Source: Marsupella aquatica
Lineage: Eukaryota; Marchantiophyta
DNA length: 64,000 nucleotides
Direction of reading: 5' to 3'
NCBI GenBank assembly: GCA_973895155.1
Contig: OZ316897.1
Location: 1,302,001-1,366,000 of the forward strand
Shown here: positions 1-11,124 of the stretch, piece after piece
How the letters are laid out: each line of letters begins with the position of its first letter
Numbering within the stretch: position 1 is the stretch's first letter
Program-made: the position numbers and the translations under genes
The notes under the pieces: model-generated
The model's database searches: none
What the model was told of the DNA's origin: nothing
What the model saw: the letters and a program-made list of their open reading frames with translations, nothing else

Positions 1-1140
1 GCTAAGTCTAAGGTTTGATAGTGCCCTAACATAATCATGAGCAATGCAGCTAACTAGGGTAGCTGCCCAAACCCGAGTACAGGGGTTAAGCGCAGACAAG
101 GGTTTGCATGACAGCTGTCATGCTAGAGTGCATCGATATACCAATTGTGTTGTAACTGTAAACTTGTCTAGTGAATGCACTTACTATCTTATCAACCACC
201 TACTTGCACGCAAAAATAGAAAAAGAAAAGCATCATATCTACTCCCCCTCATTTGGCATGAAATCTCAATTGGTTCATAATTGCTTGTCCTACCCTTCAC
301 TCCCTTCTTAGTTATATTGCGTTGCTGGTTCTTGGTTGCATCATCCAGTTCTTGGGAAGATTGAACTGAATTAGACATACTTGACAAGCGTAGGCTATCC
401 AGGAATTTTTGCTCCCAAGTGATTGCGTTGACGACCTTGAATTGTGACACAATTTTGTCGATGCTCTATACAATTGTATTGAGAGTCTATTGTTTTTACT
501 CGATCAAATCCCCATCCAACAGTGGTTCTTGAACTTGAAAATTTTGAATCCTTTGTTGTTTCTTCAAGCTAATTAAGCTCAAAGGCCTCGACTAACTTAG
601 ACAAGTGGACTATGGACTATGACACTGTCGACTGCCGAGCAACTTCAACCGTAACTTGGACTGAGTTGACATGGTACTCCCCTGCCCCTCGCCCCCCTGC
701 CCCCCATGGAGTAACTGGCCCGCGCCCCCACCCCTCCCCCCTCCTCGTGCATTTCAAATACCAAGAAGGCCTGAGTATTTCAAATACCAAGAAAGTACCA
801 ATAGACAACAATACCATGCTACGCTCCCCAGGCATTTGAAACGCCAAGAAAGTACTGACCTGGCTACCAATACCATGATAACTTAGAGGACAAGAATAAA
901 TAAGACTTCCTTTAGTCAAAGGTGATCCATTTGTACAACCATATGATTTCCCTCTCATCTTGGCCACACAATCTTAAATTATACATCTCCACCATATATT
1001 TCATGGACCTTTGTGGTCCTTCTTTGTATTATTTAGTACCTTTCAAAAAGTATTGATGGTATAACATAGTTGGGAGCAAATAATTTATTGGTCTATCTTG
1101 CTTTGAACCTATCGGAAGTCTCTGTGATTCCAGATTCCTA
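1..1140. other. Gene-free flank with low-complexity and short repeats
   Basis: I see no convincing coding exon here. A C-rich tract lies at about 680-745. At about 750-860 there are three diverged copies of a short unit reading roughly ATTTCAAATACCAAGAAAG. The rest looks like ordinary AT-rich intergenic or old transposon DNA. Confidence 0.5.
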
Positions 1141-1144
1141 GGCC

Positions 1145-1450
1145 ACAAGCCATGCGCTATGGGTGCCTACCCACACAAACAAGATGAGTCAGCCATAGGC
1201 CGTGGGCTGTGGGTGCCTACCCACAGAAACAAGATGAATCGGCCATAGGCCGTGGGCTGTGGGTGCCTACTCACACTGTAAACAAGATGAGTCGGCCACA
1301 GGCCATGGGTTGTGGATGCCAACCCACACAACCAACATGAGTCGGCCACAGGCTGTGGGCTGTGGGTGCCAACCCACACAAGATGAGTCGGCCACAGGCC
1401 CTTGGTGCCTACCCACACAAACAAGATGAGTCGGCCACAGGCCGTGGGCT
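1145..1450. repeat. Tandem repeat of about 50 bp with an internal dyad
   Basis: About six imperfect copies of a roughly 50-bp unit containing GTGGGTGCCTACCCAC and AAGATGAGTCGGCCACAGGC. The core TGTGGGT-GCCT-ACCCACA is a perfect 7-bp inverted repeat around a 4-base centre. The open frames crossing it on the minus strand are repeat shadows, not genes. Confidence 0.85.
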
Positions 1451-2412
1451 ATGAGTGACTGAAAAGGCAGAAATTTAGCAAGTTTTAGATTAGTGGATTT
1501 TTAAGTTAATTACGGAGTTATGGTTAATCAAAGATTAAGTCATTAGGACAACTACTATTTAAACCTTGTAAAACCGACGAGAGCTTCATTTTGTATAGTA
1601 GAAGCTCAATTTTGTACAAACAATAGTTCTCTAGAGATGGATCAGTCTAGAGTCATCGGTTGCTGGAAGTAACTATTGCAGCCATTTGGGGCATGCACGA
1701 CAACGACCTAGTTTATGAGGGATGTGATATCCCACTAGAAGATGGAAAGCTTTGTGCTTTAGGGCCAAGTGCTCGCGGAGCTAGATTGAGTAGATAGGAA
1801 CAAAATGTAGGGTTCACAGGGAAAATCTGACGCCTTCCCAGGTGGGTTTTACGATATATCCCAAATATACTAGGGTTGGTACCAAGGTTGATCAGGGTGC
1901 AAGCACCAACCTACAACGGAGTGGGGAAACTCAAGTTCCCAGACCTCCGATGTCGCGGTTTACCTAGGTAGGACTGGAGTGGAGCTATGGAACTCCAAAT
2001 TCCCCCGGTTTGTTGAAACATGTAGTAGTACTTTGCCTAATCCAAACCTGCAATGCTTGGCATACTATCAAAATTTTCTAGATTCTCTCTAGGTTGAGGC
2101 GTCAGCGTCCATCTTGTCTGGGTAATCCCTTCTTCCTCAACACTAGAACAGGGGACTTGGTAGGATACACGTAGTGCGCCCAAGTCCAACCGCTAGTAAC
2201 TCACATTGACCCCTCTGTTTCGCGACATGGAGATAACAAAATGAACAACCCACTCAGAAGCAGAGTTACCAATTAAATTGAGTGGCATTTAAGAAGGACC
2301 ATGTACATGCTAAATCACGGGCATGATAAAATCCATTATCGCCATCGTGTGGTCCGACCTCAGAGCGTGGAATCGTAAAAGGGATCCGTGATGGAATTTT
2401 TATATAATAATT
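1451..2412. other. No recognisable gene
   Basis: I could support no exon, RNA gene or intact transposon end. A stretch near 1,556-1,650 resembles an LTR-like leader, but no matching partner copy is in the window, so it is not called. Confidence 0.4.
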
Positions 2413-3780
2413 TCACTTCTGGCTACATTGTTTCCCGCGAATGCAGGTCTTCAGCTCATTCAATCTTTTCACAAACTTGGCTCTATCAGATGCAGGGCAA
2501 TTCTTAAAAAGGTATGGATTCTTCGAGGGTTGCACTCGGTTCTTTCCCCACCAATAACTATTCAAACATTCTAAAGTATCTTGAGCGCAGTGCAGCGAGC
2601 TTACGTTTTGTTCTACATAATCATAGACAATATCAGACGACTCTATCCATCCCTTCAAGAAAGGCAGCAAGTCCTCTTTTAAAACCTGATTCATCCCCAT
2701 TTGTAAGTCGACGTCCCACGGATAAAAAGAGACGGACTGGTGCGGATGGTTGATAGACATGTTGGGCGGAGAATCATCGACAAATAAGATGTCACCAGCA
2801 TCATAGTCCCACCTAGTGTTGCATAGAATTTCATAAATTGGCTTGCAGTACAAAAATCCTCGGCGCTCAACGCGAGATGGCACCGCAAGACAATTCTCCT
2901 ATGAGAACAAAAATGTGAACTGCAAACATTGAATGAAGTCCAGTAAGGATCATCGTTAGTATCCATTTCACTGGTGGATGGAACCTTTGAGAAGGAGCTT
3001 AATATCACACATGGAGCATTTATCAAAGCTATGTTTCATTGAGGCTAATAATTTCATTACTTAGGTAGGAGCACAATTATCTCATTTGCATTTGAGAAAA
3101 GTTTCATCTCAATGCAACCTTGTAGCACTGCGTCCATGTTCGCTTTGATTTCAGCTTGTCCATATTGCAACATCACAATTTTTTTGAATCAATTCCCTCA
3201 CCATGTACCATGCACCCGGTCTCAATTTAACTCTTTTCCAAGAGGGTTTAGGCATTTTAAAGTCCCACCACTGTCCATATTTCCTGAACTCCCTATCTTC
3301 AGCAATTGCACACAATAACCCATTAAGGTCGAGGATTACGAGTCGACATCGATAGTGCATCATGAGTGCCATCCGCGGCCGAGGCGGACGTGACTGCATG
3401 CCTTCTACTTCCTCAACTGCTCGTCGGACTTCACAAAGTTTTTCTAGTTCACTGTTGAATGTGCAATTGCAAGAACTCCTCCTCTTGCTGTTTGCACCAT
3501 TCTACTGTGGCGTTTGAACTAAGTATCTTCCTGTCATTGCTTTCAAGTGTCGCTTGCAACTCTGCAGCCTTTTATCTGCCACAACTCGGAAATTGTGCAA
3601 TTCATCTTGCAATCATCGCTTATCCGCGACAAAACGCGACTTCTCTTTACTTGTTTCTTGCTGCCACAAGAAAGCCTGGTCTCTATAAAGCCTAGCATCT
3701 GACTCTGTGGGAGGCATTCGCCTCAATTCTAATTTCTTTTGCAACATTGTTTCTTCTCACTGTGCAAGACGTCCCTATGT
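2413..3780 (-). pseudogene. Broken NIF/FCP1-like HAD phosphatase with coiled-coil N-terminus
   Basis: The minus strand encodes pieces of a NIF-like HAD-family protein. From about 3,770 to 3,400 there is a charged, coiled-coil-like N-terminus broken by in-frame stops near 3,606 and 3,495. From 3,399 to 3,151 comes the HAD core start (VILDLNGLLC, then DVAIWTS), where a stop interrupts the frame; a one-base shift continues it as AEIKANMDAV. From 2,883 to 2,413 comes the second half, with the HAD motif FVDDSPP and a C-terminal tail. Stops plus a frameshift indicate a pseudogene, although part of the gap between 3,060 and 2,883 could be an intron. The usual DxDx(T/V) nucleophile motif reads D-L-N, as in the related gene at 4,277-5,332. 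Confidence 0.65.
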
Positions 3781-3888
3781 TATTGTAGGTCCATTATAAG
3801 ACTTTGCATCGCCTCATATGCACCGTGCATTCTCATACAAGCATCTAACCTGCAATCTGAGTATACTCGCCTGTAATTCTCATAAGAT
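3781..3888. other. Left flank of the candidate 13-kb element
   Basis: About 110 bp between the NIF-like pseudogene and the inverted 32-bp match. No target-site duplication matching the sequence after 16,961 was found by eye. Confidence 0.4.
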
Positions 3889-3920
3889 GCAATTATCAAC
3901 CTATTCATTAAAAGTGTATT
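3889..3920 (+). repeat. Left copy of 32-bp inverted border repeat
   Basis: Starts GCAATTATCAACC and ends AAAAGTGTATT. Its reverse complement occurs at 16,930-16,961 with one mismatch. Confidence 0.75.
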
Positions 3921-3954
3921 TTCTTTTGTTCACAAATGAGTCTTGAAATGTACA

Positions 3955-4030
3955 CTTTCATGTCCCCAAATGTACACTTCAAGACACCCAAATGTACACT
4001 TTTGTGTCTCTAAATGTACACTTTATAGGC
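3955..4030 (+). repeat. AAATGTACACTTT minisatellite, left border
   Basis: Four copies of AAATGTACACTT(T), spaced about 20-25 bp apart with variable linkers. The same motif makes up the much longer right-hand array at 16,590-16,925. The core TGTACA is palindromic. AT-rich DNA without a gene follows to 4,276. Confidence 0.8.
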
Positions 4031-4276
4031 CAAATCACATTAATATTATATTAATAAATAATACATATTATATTATTTAATAACTCACATAGAAATGGAG
4101 GATAAAAATTTATAAAGTTATTTCATCCCCATTTAAGGACCAGATATTCTATGAACAAAATAACATCATTCCAAATAGATTATAAAATATCTTTATACAA
4201 TTATCTGCAAATTTACATTGAATACGAACATGTTTCTAGTACTATCCAAGGGGCTTAACACAAGTCAATTAAATAT

Positions 4277-5332
4277 CTAAACCAAGTGCTCCCTACAATG
4301 TGTATTTGAGCATGTGCCCCTGTCTCCTTTCCTATCTACCCTATTGTCACGGTTGCAACTCACTTTATTTTCAGGGAGTTGAAATCTGGTGGTGTTGTTC
4401 CTAATGGCTATAATCTCCCGCAAAAAGTGTCTGGGATTTTCTCTATATGGACCTGAATAGTCCTTTCCTAAAAATGATTTAGCAAGTGAGTTGACAAGTG
4501 CATTGTCAAGTTCCACCTCAGGACGTAAACTACATATACGGTGCTTTACATTCCAAGGGATCTCATTACTGTTGAGGTCCAACACACTATGTGTAAACTG
4601 TGACTTCCAAATTTTTGCTGCAAATCTCTTGCTAAGTTGATCATAAGTAATCTCATTTTTTGCCTTGTCTCTCTTCATGTGCAAAAGAGACCACTTTGGA
4701 GAATTGAGAAGAAGATAGCATCGAATGTCACTTGCATGTGATAGTTTCTCAAGACATGGCCAAAGAATTGCTAGAAGAAAATTATCTCCACGATTGGCAT
4801 GCGTGTAGGGCACTGGAAATAATCCGGTCATGTCTGGGTTGGCAAATGCCTTAAGGGGGGAGTCATCCACAAGGAGGGTGTTGGTTTCATCATATAGATT
4901 TCCAAATGCATTCCATACCACCTGAAAATCCTTCAGTAGCACATTTGCCTTTCCGTTTGTAATGTCACGCCTTTGAATGCCTGTGTCAAAGGCTTCCACC
5001 TGTGTGAATACAAACTTAAGTTTCAACCGCTCCTCAACAGTGAACATCATGTTCAGCATTTTCACTGTTCGTTCTACCCCAGCACAAGTCCAAATTGCAA
5101 CGTCAAATCTGTCAAAAACCAACTTTAGAAACTCATGGAGCCCTGGTCGTTCTGTATACATGCGACTAATACCATTTTTTCTATCCCAATGCACTCCACT
5201 TGAGGTGACAATATTCCTGGATGTGCCCTTGTTTTGGAATTCAATAGAATCCCAAAGTATTTTATTAAGGTCCAAAATCAGCAACTTCCGCTTGACGGGA
5301 CCAGGTCTTGATTCTGCAAGTGCACCAAACAC
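4277..5332 (-). CDS. NIF/FCP1-like HAD-superfamily protein of the element
   Basis: About 351 residues from the ATG at 5,332. The frame stays open further upstream, but with no earlier ATG. A possible splice acceptor (ACTTGCAG) lies just inside, so a 5' exon is possible. Visible HAD features are motif I as LLILDLNKILW (residues about 16-26), the FDVAIWTCAG strand (motif II region) and motif III/IV as TLLVDDSPLKAF. FCP1/SCP phosphatases use DxDx(T/V); here the second Asp is Asn, so the usual general acid is missing and activity is doubtful. This resembles a plant-specific NIF-like group with D-L-N. The C-terminal 100 residues are basic and unrecognised. It lies 220 bp downstream of the ParB-methyltransferase-like gene on the same strand. 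Confidence 0.7.
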   Translation of the reverse strand: MFGALAESRPGPVKRKLLILDLNKILWDSIEFQNKGTSRNIVTSSGVHWDRKNGISRMYTERPGLHEFLKLVFDRFDVAIWTCAGVERTVKMLNMMFTVEERLKLKFVFTQVEAFDTGIQRRDITNGKANVLLKDFQVVWNAFGNLYDETNTLLVDDSPLKAFANPDMTGLFPVPYTHANRGDNFLLAILWPCLEKLSHASDIRCYLLLNSPKWSLLHMKRDKAKNEITYDQLSKRFAAKIWKSQFTHSVLDLNSNEIPWNVKHRICSLRPEVELDNALVNSLAKSFLGKDYSGPYRENPRHFLREIIAIRNNTTRFQLPENKVSCNRDNRVDRKGDRGTCSNTHCREHLV

Positions 5333-5552
5333 CATTCTCAGAGAAAAGACCAAAAGTGAACTTTGGATTAGGATTGTCTCAGTCCAAAAATACAACACAA
5401 TGGCTGACAAAAACGAAAATTAACCTACATACCGTTTTTAGAAGCCTCACAATGTGTAGACGGATATGGAGACTTTAATTGGTGAGCCCATTCTGTGAGA
5501 CCGAGAAGTATTTTAGATTGATATGAATAAATAGAAAGTCAAAGGCTGAATT
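5333..5552 (-). other. Spacer or leader of the NIF-like gene
   Basis: Holds one copy of the element's dyad motif at about 5,366-5,395 (reverse strand begins TTTGGACTGAGACAATCC) and, on the minus strand, a possible donor AACG/GTATGT near 5,431. These fit a 5' UTR intron ending near 5,320, but no transcript evidence is available. Confidence 0.35.
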
Positions 5553-8500
5553 TCATTCCGAAATAAGAGATCCGTATTCATCAATAATCATGTCAGCACC
5601 AAGCTCCTGTTGGATTTCAAAATTGACATCTGAAGTACTTTGTTCTACCCAATAAGGAGAAGTCCAAACAGGAGTTATGAACCCCAATTCTCCCCTCTTA
5701 TACTCCTCCTTATTGAGAATTGAAGGAGCAGCTTCCAATGATATTTCTTGGCCTCGATTTGGCCCACTTTTCCACACGTAACATCGTGCGTCGCGTTCCA
5801 ATGACCTCCATCCAGTTGATCCAACTCTATTCCCTTTCTTTTTTGAGAACGGAAGGACAACAGGACTCCTCGAGTGTGAACGAACGAACACCAATTTGTC
5901 ATCAGAAGCTGAAAAGAGTGTGTCAGGACAAGTTGAAGCACCTGCCTGGTTGTCAGCAGCCGTTGATGCATTTCCTCCTGGATTGATGGGAATGTCAGGC
6001 AATCCGCCGGCTTCCCCACGAGTCAATTCGTTAGTTTCAGCTTCATTTGAATCTCCAAGCCTCGTTGCGCCTTCGTTGATCAGATTGGTTGAAGAAAGAT
6101 GATCAAACATATCAACCCTTGCTCCTTCCAGTTGCTCCATCTGTCCTCCCGGCGTTGTTGGATTGGGATCATCCTTGTCCAAGTTATCATCAACTTGAAC
6201 TTCATGGGGCCCCGGAGGGATGTCATCTAAACCAGATGAACGGTTTGGTGCAAGTCCAATATCATCATCTACATCGTAAGGCTCACCTTGACCAACACGG
6301 TCATCCAAATTTTTGACATATGCCTCGTCTGATGCCTCTACGCCTTTAGCCACTTTGTCAGCAACATCTTCAGACTCAGAACCGTCGGATTCAACAGCGA
6401 CAGCTACAGCCGCAATAGTGGTAGCCCATTGTCGAGAATTTTCAGCAAGTGATTCACAATGGGCTTTAAGTGAGGGAACTCTCTCGCAAAGGTAGGAAGC
6501 AAAAGCTTCCACAAAATGCCTCTCGGACTGAGAGTCACAATAAACAAAGCATTCCCTATCGCAAAAAAATGATGTCTTCATGACTTGGCCACCGGAGAAA
6601 AAATCTAGAACCAAATCTCCCAGTTCTGATAAGGATTCAATAATCCTTCGGATCATCCGCGTGGGTTTGGCATGAGGATTAACCCATCCTCCGCGACTAC
6701 CAACTGTCTCAAATCGAGGGGCCATATTCATAATCTTGACGGCCTCTTCCGGGTCCAAAACCACTTTTAGGTCGTCGTTTTGTGTCCCCTCATCTGATTC
6801 CTTAGCTTTCCCCTTTCCCTTGTCGATCTTGCATACTTCATAATCAACATCCTTTGAAGTATACAAGAATTTTGGCTTTGGATAGTTGGGCTTGAAAACT
6901 TCATTCCAATTGACATCTTCATCTCGAGAAATCCCTGCAAAGATAACTTCTTCAATCCCTCCACCCCAACATGAGTCATGAGGGTGCGGTTGATCATCTC
7001 GTGAATAACTCCCATACTCAATGTGAATGGTCAAAGCTTTCTCTTGTCCCAATTTACGAAGGGCACCATGGACATTCAGTGCAAGTTGTCCAGGATGAAC
7101 TGTTATCGTCACCACAATCGTGGGATTTTGTGGAAGCTCCACAATGTATTCAAAGAGAACAAGAATCTCTGCTTCAGTCCACTGTTTTTGTGGAAGCCGG
7201 CTAAAATCAACAATGGCAAGAGGGCAGGTCGGAGGAGCTTCTTGCAATGACTCTGGATCAATGGTCTTCATGAGATTGTCGCTAAAAAATGTAACCCATG
7301 GTAGGGTCCGAGAACGTGATCCTCCGCCAAATCTCTGGCAGTATATATCATCTAGGCGGAATACCAATGCCGTCGGCAAGATTGCGCTCTCCCGCGTATG
7401 ATTTGGCTTTAAAAGGTTGGCAAGATAGACCTCGCCAGCGGCTCTTCGACACCTGCTGAACTCTGAATCAATTGCTAGCGTAGGAAGAACCTCAACTACT
7501 TTCCCCCAATTAGTATTTGTCGGGAAATTCACCGCATCCTTGGTGCAATAGTAGTCTTCAATAAGGGACTTGAGTTTCCGCACGATCTTCACATCTTTGG
7601 CCAACTCCTCTATAGATGGCATGTCTGATTTATTAGAGGCATCTTTCTTTAGCAATACCTTTCCTGACTTCACCCGCGTCAGTATTCTTGTGATGTCTCG
7701 TTGTGAGATCAACTCACCATCAAAACAACGAAACATGGCAACAGTAATTGCTTTTTCAGACTTCTCATTTCCTTCTACACCAGCTCCATCGGGAAGTTTC
7801 CCATCCAACCACAATTGGCATACCAAACTCCATAAATCAAAAAGAGCATTGTCGGCAAACAGTAACCAGTAGACATTACGACAATCTTTCCTTCCCATGG
7901 TCATTCTTGCAAGAGCCAACCAATCCTACAATTGCAAAGGAAAGTCTGTTAGTTCTCCATAACTCAATTGTTTGAAAGCACTCAGGTGCGGACTGAGACC
8001 ATCCCAGTCCAACACAGAAGTAGACAGTATCAGTGGAAATATTATATTGAATGTGCATGATTTAGTTTGGACTAGGACCATCCCAATCCAAAACAAAACT
8101 AGACGGTATCAGTGGAGAAATATTCTACTGAATGTGCATGAATCCATTTGGACTGGGACCATCCCAGTCCAACACAAAACTAGACAATATCAGTGGAAAT
8201 AGTCTATTGAATGTGCATGAATCCATTTGGACTGGGACCATCCCAGTCCAACACAAAACTAGACGATATCAGTGGAAATATTCTACTGAATGTGAATGTA
8301 TCCATTTGGACTCGGACCATCTCAATCCAAAGCAAACTTGAAGCTTTGTGGTCAAAGACTACCATCTCAATTGTAATCACACATGGAGAGTCTACGGTAT
8401 TGTACCAATCAAGCAGTAACACTTCATACCTGAAATTTTTGATTGTCTTGAGCGTTTGTTTTGTTGTCCCCATGTTTTGGCCGGCTAGGTTTTCCACATT

Positions 8501-10686
8501 CCACAAATTGCCGCCTAGCATGAACGACTGTATCTTTGAAGCATGACTGAAACACCATCGTGCTATTGATAGCATTAGATCGCATTGAATGCTCAACTAA
8601 TATTGATGATGGTGTTCGATGAGATAATATTCTTGACTTTCGAAATTCCAGCTTTTTTGCCAATGCTGTTAGCTTGGCATCCTTGTTTGCCCATTCTCGA
8701 ATCCATCTGGCTGCTCTGGCTGAATGTTGACCGCTAATGGCAAGGAATTGAACCTCCCCCTTTTTCACGGCTGCTACAAAGTCCCTCCTATCTGATTCCG
8801 TGTTGTCATATTGCATTAGGTTTCTATGTTTTGTAGTGTAAGGAATCAAGTCTGCTATGTGTGGTTCATGCCCCGGATTTCTTATCATGGAATTGGCCAC
8901 CTCCTTTACATGGTCTGCATTCAACATTCTGTAACAGAGTCTTGCCGACGCAGGGAAAATACTCTCTACGGGAATAGAAAATATCAAATTGATCCCAAAC
9001 GTATAATATTGCTCCATTTGTTGTAGTACCTCATTACCTTCTAAGACCTTCTTCTCCTCAGGAGCGTCCAACTGCTCGTCCATATCTTGTGAATGCACTG
9101 TCAGGTTTTCTGTAGTGTCATCCTTGATGACACTGTCAATTTTCTGTTTCTTCTTTTGTCTTGGCCTCTTTTCACTTGCACTTGGCTTCTGTACCGGATG
9201 TTTCTTCTCAACTGGCTTCTCAACTTGGCTTCTCGTACTCGGCTTCTCAACTGGCTTCTGAACTCGGCTTCTCATACTCGGCTTCTCAACCAGCTTCTCA
9301 ACTGGAAGTTTCTTTTCAACCGGAGGTTTCCTTTGGCTTTGTTTTTGTTTTCCCACTGCTCTTTGAGAGGTTGCTGCTGTAGTTCCCGCGGTCTCTGTTG
9401 TAGGTTCTGGAGCTTTCTCTGGCGCCTTCTCGGGCACAGGGTTTGTATTCACCGTTGGAAGGTTTCTCGTCTTTGACAAAGATTCTATCCATTGCTTTGC
9501 TTTGACTAAATCAAAGTTGGGATCAAATGCAACATCCTTATCAATTAAAACACCAGGCTCCTCTGACTCCAACGATAACAATCCAACTTTCTCAAGTAAA
9601 TTGCTTAACGTCCAAGTAGTTGCAAAAGAGAAATTGCCTTGGTGCTTCATCATGTTGAGTTTCAAATATTGAAACCCATACATAATGTCGACTGGAAGCA
9701 TACCAGTTACCCCGATGACCAACTTCTTTGTGTCATATGTCTTTGGAAAAAATCCCATTGACAAAACGCTCAATTCACCACTTGCGTGCCATTCGACATT
9801 GAATTCTGAGGAGTATGCCTTTGACATAAGGTTAACTTTAACCCAGCATGACCTATCGTGCATCTCCAGAATGACCGAATTCATCCCTCTCCCTCCAATG
9901 CCAACAGAGACCACAGGTCCGCAAACCAAAGTCAGGCTATCATTTGCTCTGCACTTTAAGGTCAAAACAGGTTCAATCGTGCTTGATGGCACTTCATTAT
10001 TAAGCGGGGTTCTTGAGAACTCAAGCCCCCATCGGAAGCCTGGGGATCTCTCATCTAGTAAGAATCCGTCCCGGCAGTCGGTCGGTGCAATCGCGGGTTT
10101 GAAACCAACAAGATCGCTCCCTGCATCATAAAAACATCATCCATGTTAGACTTATTAAGTTTAAAACATTTGAATAACTCTTGTTGGATTAGGATGGTCC
10201 TAGTCCAACTTGAGATGGTTTTAGTCTTGCTCCTACAATCGAGATTCAATCTCCTGGATGGATTAGGATCATCCGAGTCCAAGTTTGGATTGGGATCATC
10301 CGAGTCCACGTTTGAATTAGGATCATCTGAGTCCAAGTTCGGATTGGGATCATCCGAGTCCAACTTTGGACTGGGATCATCCGAGTCCAACTTTGGATTG
10401 GGATCATCCGAGTCCATGTTTGGATTAGGATCATCTGAGTCCAAGTTCGGATTGAGATGGTCCGAGTCCAAGTTTGGATTGGGATCATCCGAGTCCAACT
10501 TTGGACTCGGATGGTCCCAGTCCTCTAAGACTTAGGGAGGATAGGTGATGGATACTTACTAGGGATTCTTGATTGAAATTGTTTGGAGTCTTCAAGTGCC
10601 AGTTCTACACTGTCGCTCATAGAGGAGAGGTCAAACTCCTCTGTTGCTTCCACGGAGGACTTCACAAGGACGCGATTCGCTTCCAT
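5553..10686 (-). CDS. ParB/Srx-like domain fused to degenerate N6/N4 DNA-methyltransferase fold (3 exons)
   Basis: Exons complement 10,686-10,560, 10,120-8,430 and 7,925-5,553. All junctions are GT-AG, phases agree, and the total is 1,396 residues. Residues about 265-385 form a Lys/Pro/Glu repeat linker. Residues about 418-600 look ParB/Srx-like: an IPVESIFPASAR strand, a helix HVKEVANSMI, then FLAISGQHSARAARWI at the place of the usual G-x-x-R box. Residues about 840-1,090 read like a beta-class methyltransferase: CPLAIVDFSRL where DPPY (motif IV) is expected, then HAKPTRMIRRII and VLDFFSGGQVMKTSFF where motif I (F-x-G-x-G) is expected. Motif IV lacks its Pro-Pro and motif I is altered, so catalysis is doubtful. 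The C-terminal 300 residues are acidic and low-complexity. ParB-methyltransferase fusions are known from phages and bacteria; the introns and plant context argue against contamination. Both introns carry the palindromic arrays. Confidence 0.6.
7975..8345. repeat. Tandem repeat of about 79 bp with perfect palindromic core, in intron 2
   Basis: Four to five copies. The core arms are TTGGACTGGGA and TCCCAGTCCAA around the centre CCA, a perfect 11-bp inverted repeat. The array fills the intron between exons 2 and 3 of the ParB-methyltransferase-like gene. Confidence 0.85.
10190..10530. repeat. 27-bp tandem repeat array in intron 1
   Basis: About eleven copies of a 27-bp unit (GGATTGGGATCATCCGAGTC plus seven more bases), the same family as the arrays at 7,975 and 11,750. 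It lies wholly inside intron 1 (10,559-10,121) of the ParB-methyltransferase-like gene. Repeat frames such as (D-S-D-D-P-N-P-N) are shadows. Confidence 0.9.
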
Positions 10687-11124
10687 CTTTCTGACACGTG
10701 GCAGAGTGACACATGGCTTCTTAGCAGGCGTCCGATTTAGGGCAATGAAAAAGAATGGAGGTGGAGGCGGAAGCAGGCAGAGGCGGGGAGGCGGAGAGAG
10801 AGCGGAGAGCAAAGAGCGAGGAGAGCGAGCGAGTGGAGGCAAAGAGCAGAGAGCGGAGGCGGAGAGTGGAGAGCGTGAGCAGAGTGAGGAGCGAAAGAGT
10901 GAGAATGAGAATGAGGTCCTGGCTGGACCTCTCCGTCCCTTTACCCCCTCCTGCCTCACCCCGGCCTGCGTACGGCCGGTTGCCTCCTTCTCCTACGTAC
11001 GGCCTGATAGTGCGTACGGCTTGCTCCTGCGTACGGCCCGTTGCCCGCACCCTGCATACGGGCCTCCTTCCTTGATGTCCTGCCTACCTAACAGCCTTGC
11101 ACGGTAGTCCCCGCGCAATTAGGC
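10687..11124. promoter_or_regulatory. GC-rich divergent promoter region with CGTACG repeats
   Basis: This lies upstream of the minus-strand ParB-methyltransferase-like gene and the plus-strand DUF7869 gene, so it probably holds both promoters. A purine-rich GGAGAGCGGAGGC-type tract runs from about 10,755 to 10,915. From about 10,960 to 11,060 there are about six copies of TGCGTACGGCC-like sequence, whose CGTACG core is palindromic. The base composition differs sharply from the AT-rich surroundings. No TATA box was assigned. Confidence 0.45.

Noticed and set aside
617-967. Minus-strand protein of 116 residues
   Set aside because: Crosses a C-rich tract and short repeats; no motif, splice context or family resemblance.
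7919-9992. Two separate genes for the ParB-like and methyltransferase-like parts
   Set aside because: A donor at 8,429 and an acceptor at 7,926 join them in phase, and the gap holds only the repeat array. They are one gene.
5553-10686. Bacterial or phage contamination
   Set aside because: Three exons with consistent GT-AG splice sites and plant transposon genes alongside show it is nuclear.
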